DNA from: DATCJA01 sp963814955
GTDB taxonomy: Bacteria; Acidobacteriota; Vicinamibacteria; Vicinamibacterales; UBA2999
Length of the DNA: 34,973 nt
Direction: 5' to 3'
Assembly (NCBI GenBank): GCA_963814955.1
Contig: CAWFEX010000018.1
Coordinates: 1 to 34,973 of the forward strand
Shown here: piece after piece, positions 26,717-33,815 of the stretch
Layout: every line of letters starts with the position of its first letter
Position numbering within the stretch: position 1 is the stretch's first letter
Notes under the pieces: generated by a model
Database searches by the model: none
What the model was told of the DNA's origin: nothing
The model's input: the letters and a program-made list of their open reading frames with translations, nothing else
Made by a program: the position numbers and the translations under genes

Positions 26717-27281
26717 TTATTCGACGATGGTGAATTGCGTGAGGCGGTTCGGAAACGGACTGAATGTCGCCGTCCGTCCGAATCGATCCTTTGCAGTGAC
26801 GGTGTACTCGAGCTGACCGATTGGCGCATCGGCCGGAACCTCCCAGACGCCCGTCCACATTTCGGACGGCTGCCGGGGATACTCAGCGGCCGGGAAGCCG
26901 CCCACTCCACGCCATCGCATCGGGATGTCGATCGTCTTCCCTCCGTAAGTCAGGTGAACGACCATCTCCGCGGTGTTCTCCACCTCGCCGGTCCCGCCGT
27001 CGATGGCCGTCATGCGAAAGCCGGCGCGCTGGCCGCGCTTGAAGCGGCTGGTCGTATAACAGCGCAGCGGCGCGCCAGGGCCGTGTGAAGTCAGCGAGAT
27101 CGCCCCAGATGACCAGCTTCCCGACGGATGTCCGGCCTGGGGCGGCGGAGGCGCCGGCGGCGCGGCCTGCCCGCGTCCTTGAGGAGGAGGATTGCCCTGA
27201 CCGGAGATGGTCGAGCCGATCGGTTCCGACCAACAACCCGACGAGCGCAACACCGACGGAGATTCTTAGGAAACCAATCAC
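26717..27281 (-). CDS. small exported hypothetical protein, frameshifted
   Basis: The gene reads from about 27281 (GTG, giving FLRISVGVALVGLLVG) to the stop at 26717. The coherent C-terminal frame has RCYTTSRFKRGQRAGFRMTA, IDGGTGEVENTAEMVVHLTY, IDIPMRWRGVGGFPAAEYPR, SEMWTGVWEVPADAPIGQL and TVTAKDRFGRTATFSPFPNR. The N-terminal part needs at least two frame changes: APPPPQAGHPSG continues as KLVIWGDLADFTRP and then returns to GAPLRCYTTS. It starts upstream of the TIG-like lipoprotein and may be co-transcribed with it. The family is recognisable only as an uncharacterised secreted beta protein with an FKRGQ segment. Confidence 0.55.
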
Positions 27282-27384
27282 CGCGCAGGCATCGTAGCGG
27301 AATTGCGCGGGGCGTTTCAAAGCCGACCAGTGGAATCGAAGGCGGGGTAAGATCGCGCCCTGATCCTGCACAGAGGAGGACTGT

Positions 27385-27897
27385 ATGGCTGACATCAACG
27401 CGGCGCTCGCGGCAAGCAGGCAGGCGATTGACCAGTTGATCGCAGCGGGCGAAACGACGGGCCCGGCATGGACGGCACCACGAGCGCCGGGTAAGTGGTC
27501 GCCCAGCCAAATCGTGGAGCACGTGGCCCGCTCGCTGGAGGAGTCCGCCAACGTGGCGGCCGGCCGCCCGTCGAAGTTTCCGAAGCTCCCTGCGGTCGTT
27601 CACCCGGTCGTGCGCACCCTCCTGTTCAGGCGAGTGTTGAAGAACGAGGGATTTCCGAAGGCAAAGACCAATAAAGCGATGGATCCTGCCAGCGGCCCCG
27701 CGACGCCGGCGGAAGGACGCGCTCGTCTTGCAACGGCGCACAAGGCGTTCGAGGAAGCGTGTCGCGAGCTGGCGTTGCGCGGCGAGCGAATCCGGACGAC
27801 CATTTTCGGGGCCGTCAGTGTGGAGGACTACGTTCGCTTCATGGAGATCCACACGCGCCACCATAACAAGCAGATCGCCGACCGCGTCATTAAATGA
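27385..27897 (+). CDS. DinB-like protein
   Basis: A 170-residue cytoplasmic protein with an AGGAGGA ribosome-binding site. Its helical pattern and histidines match the DinB/DUF1569 superfamily. His46 is in WSPSQIVEHVARS, and His156, His159 and His160 are in MEIHTRHHNKQI, forming the usual metal-binding triad. Members bind a metal and some act as thiol-dependent transferases. The gene is isolated between opposing clusters. Its last bases overlap the end of selD on the other strand. Confidence 0.8.
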   Translation: MADINAALAASRQAIDQLIAAGETTGPAWTAPRAPGKWSPSQIVEHVARSLEESANVAAGRPSKFPKLPAVVHPVVRTLLFRRVLKNEGFPKAKTNKAMDPASGPATPAEGRARLATAHKAFEEACRELALRGERIRTTIFGAVSVEDYVRFMEIHTRHHNKQIADRVIK

Positions 27898-28957
27898 GTC
27901 TCACGCTCACTTCCTGGGCGGCTGTTGCATAACCGATTTGCCTTGCGGCGTCGATGCCCTGCGAATGCAGTTTGTCGAGCAGTGTGTCGGCATGATCGGA
28001 GGCAAGTGCGATCAGCAGGCCTCCGGACGTTTGTGGATCGAGCGCAACCTCGATGAGATCCTCTGCGACCGATGCGTCGACAGAGGTCCTGCTCCTTAGA
28101 TAGTCCCGGTTTCTTTTGCACCCGCCGGTGAGGCATCCCGCCCGCGCGAGTCGCCGGGCCCCCGGGAGGAGCGGCAGCGTGCGCGCTTCGAGCACGATGG
28201 TGACCCCGCTGCCGCTCGCCATCTCGAAGGCATGGCCCAGCAGCCCGAAGCCGGTGACGTCCGAACAGGCATGCACCGGTACGCTGCGCATGACGGCGGC
28301 CGCCCGGTCGTTCAGCGCGATCATCGACGCCACGGCGGCTCCGACGCTGGCCTTCGACGCTTTGCGTCTCTTGAGGCCGGTGCTGATGATTCCGGTGCCA
28401 AGCGGTTTGGTGAGCACCAGGGCATCTCCAGGCTCCACCCCGACATTGCGAATCACCCGATCCGGGTGCACGACGCCCGTGACGGCCATCCCGTACTTCA
28501 GTTCTTCGTCGATGATGCTGTGGCCGCCGATGACAACAGCCCCGGCCGCCCTCACGCGTTCGGACCCACCCCTGATGATGTCGGTGAGCACGCCGAGATC
28601 GAGTTTCCCTTTAGGAAATCCGACGATGTTGAGAGCCGTTCTCGGCTCAGCGCCCATCGCGTACACATCGCTCAACGCATTCGCCGCAGCAATCTGCCCG
28701 AAGGTGAACGGGTCGTCCACGATCGGCGTAAAGAAATCCACGGTGTTGACGATCGCGAGGTCGTCGCGCAGGCGGAATACTCCCGCGTCGTCGGACGTTT
28801 CCGTCCCGACGATCAGATCAGGATGTTCGAACGGCGGGAGGCTGTGCAGCACGTGCAGCAGGTCGGCCGGGCCGAGCTTCGCCGCTCAACCGGCCGCGGC
28901 TACCTGCTGTGTGAGGCCCAGAAGCTTCGTTCTTTTGCGGCCGGTGACCTTCGCCAT
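27890..28957 (-). CDS. selD: selenophosphate synthetase SelD, itself a selenoprotein
   Basis: Makes selenophosphate from selenide and ATP, the selenium donor for Sec-tRNA. The full 355-residue frame runs from ATG 28957 and contains one in-frame TGA at 28888-28886 (residue 24). The context AAAG-U-AAKLGPADLL matches the catalytic Cys/Sec-x-x-Lys motif of the family. After the UGA come DDAGVFRL, VNTVDFFTPIVDDPFTFGQIA, DVYAMGAEPRTALNI, GGHSIIDEELKYGMAVTG and SDVTGFGLLGHAFEMA, all typical. A short TCGG/CCGA hairpin at 28863-28875 could be a weak SECIS. The start is seven bases after the selB stop, so the genes are probably co-transcribed. The UGA needs SelB, encoded just upstream. Confidence 0.92.
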
Positions 28958-28964
28958 GAGTGCT

Positions 28965-30882
28965 CTACGATACCGTTGATCGCAATGTCTTGACTCGCCG
29001 CGTGTTCCCCGACCTGACGGTCACGCCCTCGCGGTCGAGATACTCCAGCAGCGGAATTGCGTGCTTCCTGGTTATTCGGAGGCGATCCCGGAACATCGCG
29101 GGAGTGATATCGGCTCGATCCGAAAGCTCCTCTCTCACGATCCGTTTGACTTTTTCGATGCTGTCGCTCAAAAAGTAGATGTCGACCGCGACGCGGACGA
29201 CCTTATGTTCGCGCTCGAGCACGCGCAGAACCTCGGCGAGCCTGGCGCGGTCGATGCTCGCGTCGCGAGCGATCTGCGTGAGATCGGGCGGCGCCAGCGG
29301 ACTTAGTCCGAGCAGTCGCGTAATCATGCGCGGCAACCTGTCGATCCTCCTCACGCAGCGACACATGGTGCGTCGGCAGCCGTAGCAGACTCCCTTCGCG
29401 TCCAATCGTGCGCTCTGCTTCCAGGGTTTCGAGGAACGCGCGGAACATCTTCGACGCCATGCCCGGCAGGAGTTTCTCTCGCAGTTCTTCCATGTCTCGG
29501 CCCGGCTCGAGCGGGTGCGCGGTGTGGAATGCTCGCAGTGCGGACACGAGCGCCTCCTTCACGGCGTTCCACTTTCGTTCTGTCGTGAAGAAGTCATTGC
29601 CGTCGAGTGGCACCACCTTTATGGCGGCGACGCCGTGGAGCCGTTCAGCGGCTTCCTCCGCCCTCAGATTCAAGAACTGATGAAGCGTCTCAATCGTGGA
29701 GACGAACTCGTCATGGTCATCCAAGAACAGTTCGGCGATGGCTGCGGGACCACCGGCCTGAAGGATTTGCAGCCTGGCTTCGAGCCGGGGTTCGCCACGA
29801 CGATGCACGCGCGGCGAAGGATGGATGACGACGCCACCGCCAAGAGTTCGCTGTGCCGTCTCGTCGCGGACGATGAAGTGGTCGCCGCGCAGGGCGTGGA
29901 GCGGTTCGGCGAGCACGACCTGACAGAATGCGGACCGCCCCGGTGCAGCCGAATCGTGCGACCCAAGCACGACGAGCTTGCCGAGCCGTTCAGCGGTTCC
30001 GATGTGGATTCTCACGCGCTGGTGATTCTTGATGGCGTCGGCCGTCGGCCGCACCTCGAGCGACGCATCGAAACGCTCGGACGTCAGCGTCAACCGTTCG
30101 TCGCAGATCACGTGCCCCCGTTCCAGAGACGGACGTTCCTGGCTGGACAGGTTCAACGCCACTCGCTGCCCCCACGTGGCCGTCGAGACTGACTGCCCAT
30201 GGACCTGAAGACTGCGAACGCGCAGGAGCTGGCTGCCGGGAAGGCAGCGAACACGATCGCCAACTCTCACCTCGCCCTGAAGCGCCGTGCCCGTGACGAC
30301 GAGACCGTGTCCCTGCAGGACGAAGACGCGGTCGATGGGAAGTCGGAAGTAGCCTGGCGAAGGAGCCGTGTCAACCGACTGCAATGCCCGAGCGATTTCG
30401 GTGCGGAGCCGTTCGAGCCCTTCGCCCGTCGTGCTCGAGAAGCGCACCACCGGCGAGCCCTTCAGGGACGTGCCGGCAGCAAGGCGCCCGATCGCTGCCT
30501 CCACTTCGGCCACGCGTGCGGTGGTGGCGAGGTCGGCTTTGGTGATCACGAAGATCGCGCGCGTGACGCCGAGCAGGTGCAGGATGTCGAGGTGCTCCAC
30601 TGTTTGCGGCATCACGCCATCGTCAGCTGCGACTGTGAAGAGCACGAGGTCCATGCCATGCGCGCCCGCGAGCATCGTGCGGATGAAGCGCTCGTGCCCG
30701 GGGACGTCGACAACGCCGGCGCGCGTGCCGTCCGGGAGATCGAGATGCGCGAAGCCGAGCTCGATGGAGATGCCCCGCTCCTTCTCCTCCTTGAGCCGGT
30801 CCGTGTCCTGTCCGGTCAGTGCCTTGACGAGGCTCGTCTTGCCGTGATCGATGTGGCCGGCGGTGCCGACGATGAACGGCAT
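28965..30882 (-). CDS. selB: selenocysteine-specific elongation factor SelB (one internal frameshift)
   Basis: Delivers Sec-tRNA to UGA codons next to SECIS hairpins. GTPase motifs are GHIDHGKT (residues 9-16), DTDRLKEEKERGIS (26-39), DVPGHERF (59-66) and TKAD (114-117). Beta-barrel domains 2 and 3 follow (FVLQGHGLVVTGTALQGEV, GHVICDERLTL, LVVLGSHDSAAPGRSA). The SECIS-binding winged-helix region continues through RKWNAVKEALVSALRAFHTAHPLE and MASKMFRAFLETLEAERTIG. Near 29340 the frame shifts by one base: EEDRQVAA continues as MITRLLGLSPLAPPDLTQIA to SIEKVKRIVREELSDRADITP and LLEYLDREGVTVR. With one extra base removed the gene encodes 638 residues, a normal SelB length, so an indel error is likely. 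Confidence 0.92.
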
Positions 30883-31002
30883 GGACGTGTTTTTGACGGC
30901 GCAGATCAGGGTGAGCCCGTTCGTTCACGATCTGCTGAGTTCTTCAATTCGTGTTCAGGTACGCCGAACTCGCGCGCAAGGTCGGAGACTATGTGCGTAG
31001 CC

Positions 31003-31521
31003 TCATGAATACTTTCGCAGTTTCGCAACTGCCTGAAAGGTGGTCGGCGTGAACCGATAGGGTGTGGAAGCGTCGTCCACCGAGCCTAGAGACACACACA
31101 GGCTGCCCGACTGGCACCCTCCGCCGTCATCGAGCGCAAAGCGGTTCGCGCCGGCAAGGAACCAGCGCTGGCCAGGCATGTCCTCGACGACGCCGCACGC
31201 GTCAATCTGGATGGCCACTACCTCTATGCCTGCTTCGCCTACCGCGTCGCGAAAGACGGCGGGTGAGAAGACGACACCTGGCGCAAGTTCCGCGACGACT
31301 GTCTGCTGGCTTTGACTGATCGAGATCGTTACAACGCCTTCCAGGCGTTGGCGCAGCGCCACTTCAGCGACTGCCGCGCACGTCGGTCAAGTGATGCCCC
31401 GCACCTCAGCCAAGACCTTTGTCACACTTCCGGTACGAGCCGATGCCGGTGGCGATGGCGTTGGCGACAAGCACGCGCAGACGAGAACGGCCATTCCGAT
31501 GGACACACTCAGTGACTTCAT
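31003..31521 (-). CDS. selenocysteine-containing MerP-like heavy-metal-binding protein (UxxC)
   Basis: Reads from ATG 31521, with GGAG six bases upstream, to a TGA at 31003, 172 residues including one in-frame TGA at 31389-31387 (residue 45). The leader (SVSIGMAVLVCACLSP) is a signal peptide, possibly a lipoprotein signal with Cys17. The domain VTKVLAEVRGIT-U-PTCAAVAEVAL, then LEGVVTISISQSQQTVVAEL and FRDAVGEAGIEVV, matches MerP/heavy-metal-associated domains, where GMTCxxC binds Hg(II). Here the first Cys is encoded by UGA, giving UxxC. A Cys-containing extension (CGVVEDMPGQRWFLAGANRF, CQSGSLCVS) follows. A SECIS-type hairpin lies 13-34 bases after the UGA. It sits between the MerT-like gene and selB. 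It probably delivers a soft metal to the MerT-like partner. Confidence 0.85.
31353..31374 (-). promoter_or_regulatory. candidate SECIS hairpin in the MerP-like gene
   Basis: Bases 13-34 after the UGA can pair as GCAG/CTGC (4 bp), a single bulged T on the 5' side at base 17, CGC/GCG (3 bp), and a seven-base loop TGAAGTG containing GT. A bulged U plus a GU-containing apical loop at this distance is the layout established for E. coli fdhF. This is a hand fold. Confidence 0.65.
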
Positions 31522-31536
31522 TCCAATCTCCAGACC

Positions 31537-31600
31537 AGACGTCTTGAAAGGCCAACTCGTGACAATGAGTCAAGTTCTCGCCTGGCCTTTCAAGACGTCT
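31537..31600. repeat. 18-bp perfect inverted repeat between the MerT-like and MerP-like genes
   Basis: Arms 31537-31554 and 31583-31600 are perfect complements separated by 28 bases. Each arm is the palindrome AGACGTCT plus TGAAAGGCCA or TGGCCTTTCA. In the minus-strand transcript it forms a strong stem ending six bases before the MerP-like ribosome-binding site. It could be a regulatory hairpin, a protein-binding site or a tiny insertion with AGACGTCT as its flanking duplication. Confidence 0.85.
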
Positions 31601-31601
31601 C

Positions 31602-31618
31602 GCCCCGCGGAGCGGGGC
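31602..31618. repeat. short GC-rich hairpin next to the 18-bp inverted repeat
   Basis: GCCCCGC, GGA, GCGGGGC: a perfect 7-bp stem with a three-base loop, immediately upstream (minus-strand sense) of the larger inverted repeat. No T-run follows on either strand, so it is not a classic terminator. Confidence 0.6.
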
Positions 31619-31672
31619 AAGAAGATACTGCCCTAGCGAGGCGGAGCCTGGACGGTCTGAGGCGCAGCCTCG

Positions 31673-32020
31673 CTAGCGATAACGCAGCCACAGCATTGCC
31701 CATATCGTGAGGACCAGCGCGGTCAGAGCGACGCTCGTCCATAGAGTCCAGAGCATCGCCGTCGCACGTCGATGCGGAGGTCGACGCGAGACGAGCCAAC
31801 CCTGATATACGAGCGCCGACACGGCGAGTAAGGCGAACAGTGGCTGGAACCGCTGCAGCCAGAGCACGCAGCTCGCGCTCAAGATCGAGAGTGCTCCAAG
31901 TCCTGCCAGGACTTGAGGGAGCATTCATCAACTGGGTACCAGCAGCGCCGCCAGGATGGCAATCATGCCGGCCGTCTGGGGCTTGCCGACGATAGGTTGC
32001 TGGCCATCGAGCTGTGCCAA
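31673..32020 (-). CDS. MerT-like metal transporter with a double selenocysteine (UU) in place of Cys-Cys
   Basis: Read through two consecutive in-frame TGA codons at 31930-31925, the frame encodes GMIAILAALLVPS-UU-MLPQVLAGLGALSIL, then LQRFQPLFALLAVSALVYQGWLVSRRP and AMLWTLWTSVALTALVLTIW. This is the three-helix MerT plan: a vicinal Cys pair in helix 1 (here UU), then a YRPIF-like second helix, then a third. From the TTG at 32020 it has 115 residues, close to MerT length (about 116); an ATG at 31966 gives 97. The N-terminus is uncertain and an upstream indel is possible. The MerT cytoplasmic Cys pair is absent. A strong hairpin follows the UGAs. The MerP-like selenoprotein is next downstream. 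Read conventionally it would be an 83-residue protein starting at ATG 31924. Confidence 0.8.
31892..31923 (-). promoter_or_regulatory. candidate SECIS hairpin after the double UGA
   Basis: Directly after the UGA pair the transcript can form TGCTC/GAGCA (5 bp), a three-base 5' bulge CCT, and CAAGTCCT/AGGACTTG (8 bp) closed by GGC (or TGGCA if the top pair opens). All 13 pairs are Watson-Crick. The loop is 18-20 bases from the second UGA, within the spacing known for bacterial SECIS elements. It lacks a GU loop, so SelB recognition is not certain. Confidence 0.65.
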
Positions 32021-32095
32021 AAACTTACCCTATTTGGCCCGCGCGGAACAGCCGCATGTTCGGCGGAGTCTTAGAGCCAGAGTTAATTTTTCCCG

Positions 32096-32124
32096 TTGAC
32101 GCTTGGAGCACACAGCTCTATAAG
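32096..32124 (+). promoter_or_regulatory. sigma-70-type promoter for the beta-helix gene
   Basis: TTGACG (32096-32101) and TATAAG (32119-32124) are separated by exactly 17 bases, close to the consensus, and lie about 90 bases before the ATG at 32212. The region is also upstream of the divergent selenoprotein cluster, for which no clear promoter was seen. Confidence 0.65.
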
Positions 32125-32211
32125 TTGTCCCACCTACCAATCTGCGGTCCTCACTTGCTCGCCAGAGCGACGGATGTCGTTTCGAGCAGCAAAAGAAAGA
32201 CAGGTGCGGAA

Positions 32212-33103
32212 ATGCGAAGCAAGAGAAAGCTCGTGGCAATTGTGTTCGGCGCGGTAGTTCTTGTCGTCACGGGAACAGCGTCCGCGACAAATCTTCGTGG
32301 CACCATTTCCGCGCACGGTCACTCTCACTGAAGACAGCCAGCTTGTCGGTAACGTCACCTGCAACGTCACTGGCGCGGCGTGCATTGCATTTGGCGCATC
32401 TGGCATCGCCCTCAATTTGAACGGGTTCAGCATCACGGGACAGGGCGATGCCACGACCGGCTGCGCAGGCGGCCAGGTCGGGGGGGAGCACGGGATTCTC
32501 CTCAACGCCGTCCGTGGCGCCGTCATTCAAGGACCGGGCATCATCCAGCGATTCCGTGCCCACGGAATCATCATCACGGGGAGCAGCTCACGTGTGCTGG
32601 TGACCCAGGTGACCATGGCAACCAACTGCCTGTCTGGGATCATCGTCACCGGCGCTTCGACAGACAACGACCTCGTGGCGAATACGAGCGTCAGCAACGG
32701 TAATAGCGCTGCGCCATGCGGCGGTATATGACTGGCCGGCGGCGCAAGCCGTAACCGGCTCCGTGCGAACCGGTTAAGTGGAAATGGATACGCGGCCCAG
32801 GGAAACAACTTCGGCATCGGTCTGGTTACTCCGGGTACGAACGACAACATCATAGTGGACAACATCGTAGTCGGCAACACAAATGGAATCACGCTCGTCG
32901 CCGGCGTCGAAGGAAACATCATCGCGAGGAACTTCGTCGTCGGTAACCCCCCTGTTCAGGTCTCGGTGACCAATCCAACACCATCGGGCGTCGATATTCG
33001 GAATCTGGCCACCCCTGGTTCCAATGTCGTGGAAGGCAACGTGTGCTTGACGATGGTCAATGCGACGTGTGCAACTGCAGACCTTCGGCCGAGACAACGC
33101 TGA
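32212..33103 (+). CDS. exported right-handed beta-helix protein with a frameshift and an in-frame TGA
   Basis: ATG 32212 gives a signal peptide (LVAIVFGAVVLVVTGTASA). A frame change near 32285 leads into IFVAPFPRTVTLTEDSQLVG, NVTCNVTGAACIAFGASGIA, LNLNGFSITGQGDATTGCAGG and the repeated rungs of a parallel beta-helix (GIIITGSSSRVLVTQVTM, CLSGIIVTGASTDNDLVANTSV). At 32729-32731 an in-frame TGA interrupts PCGGI-x-LAGGASRNRLRANR. The same frame then continues with NDNIIVDNIVVGNTNGITLV to 33103. The TGA could be a TGG or TGT/C error, a nonsense mutation or selenocysteine. A strong GC-rich hairpin follows, but no redox motif argues for Sec. Function unknown, perhaps surface carbohydrate binding. 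Confidence 0.65.
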
Positions 33104-33142
33104 GTGTCATTTGAACATGGTCACTGAACCAAGGAGGACGCC

Positions 33143-33744
33143 GTGCGAACGATTTCTTTGCTTGCCTTGCTACTGCTTGCGCTCAGCGATCGGGTGTGGG
33201 CACAGAGTTCCATATTTGTTTCGGGAGACGTCTTTGCGGACCACAAGCGCTTCTCAGGTAATTCGACGGAGTCGACGCTCAACGTGACGCGTGCCGGCGG
33301 CGGCGGGGGTGTCGGCGTTCAGATTTCCGATCGGTGGGATGTCCGCGGTGAAGTGGGCGTTGGCAGCACGACAACGGTTACGCAAACTCTGTTTCGGACC
33401 AGTACCGCCTTCCAGTCGCGAACACGCAATCGGGTCACTGCGTATTCAGCCTTGGTTGGGTTTTCGCCGGCTGTTACCTCTGCAGTTCGGTTTACCGTCC
33501 TTGGCGGAATCAGCTTCCTTCATGTCAAGACTGACATCGATTGGTTCCCGCCGGGCTAGTCGTTGTTCCGCACACGAACATCGACAACGTCGATCCCCCG
33601 ACGCTCGGCGTGGAAGTACCGCATCATGCTCGGTTCGCACGTTGCCGTTGTGCCGGCGCTCCGCGTCCACGCGTTCGGATTGCGAACGGTCGCCACGAAT
33701 GGCTTGCGATTAGGCCTGGTGTCGCACTCCGCTGGATGCGGTGA
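33143..33744 (+). CDS. outer-membrane beta-barrel protein, multiply frameshifted
   Basis: GTG 33143 with AAGGAGG five bases upstream. A signal peptide (ISLLALLLLALSDRVWAQ) precedes SSIFVSGDVFADHKRFSG, GGGGGVGVQISDRWDVRGEVG and YSALVGFSPAVTSAVRFTVLGG, alternating barrel strands. The frame breaks near 33556 (LVVVPHTNIDNVDPPTLGVEV), again near 33620 (YRIMLGSHVAVVPALRVHAFGL) and once more before the final IRPGVALRWMR, stop at 33744. The ending is typical of small eight-stranded barrel proteins. Several indels in 600 bases suggest poor sequence quality here. It converges with selA. Confidence 0.6.
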
Positions 33745-33815
33745 CCCCTCGGCCGTTGCGACACGGGCGGGAGGGTTCCTTCGCTGGACGTTGGCAACCC
33801 CAGGGAGCTCCCGGA

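Noticed and set aside
27600..28200. CRISPR array or prophage attachment site near the convergent dinB-like/selD ends
   Set aside because: No regularly spaced direct repeats or integrase gene are visible anywhere in the window.
29515..31008. Long plus-strand open frames opposite selB
   Set aside because: They lie antisense to a clear SelB and show no family motif; long antisense frames are expected at this GC content.
31062..31515. Plus-strand open frames opposite the MerP-like gene
   Set aside because: They are Arg- and Ser-rich shadows of the minus-strand frame, with no ribosome-binding site or motif.
31602..31618. Rho-independent terminator
   Set aside because: The stem is strong but no T-run follows on either strand.
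31925..31930. Double TGA taken as ordinary stops of a short upstream frame, with an 83-residue protein starting at ATG 31924
   Set aside because: The upstream in-frame sequence is hydrophobic and completes a MerT helix, the UGA pair falls exactly on the conserved Cys pair, full length matches MerT, and a hairpin follows. The simple reading remains the fallback.
31590..31931. Minus-strand 113-codon frame overlapping the MerT-like gene
   Set aside because: Arg/Ala/Ser-rich out-of-frame translation; the MerT-like frame has the membrane-helix pattern.
30883..32211. selC (tRNA-Sec) in the gaps of the Sec cluster
   Set aside because: I looked for a UCA anticodon loop with a long extra arm and a T-arm on both strands. 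The TTTCAAG in the 31583-31600 arm and the TTCTTCAATTC near 30945 have no proper flanking stem. No selC is claimed.
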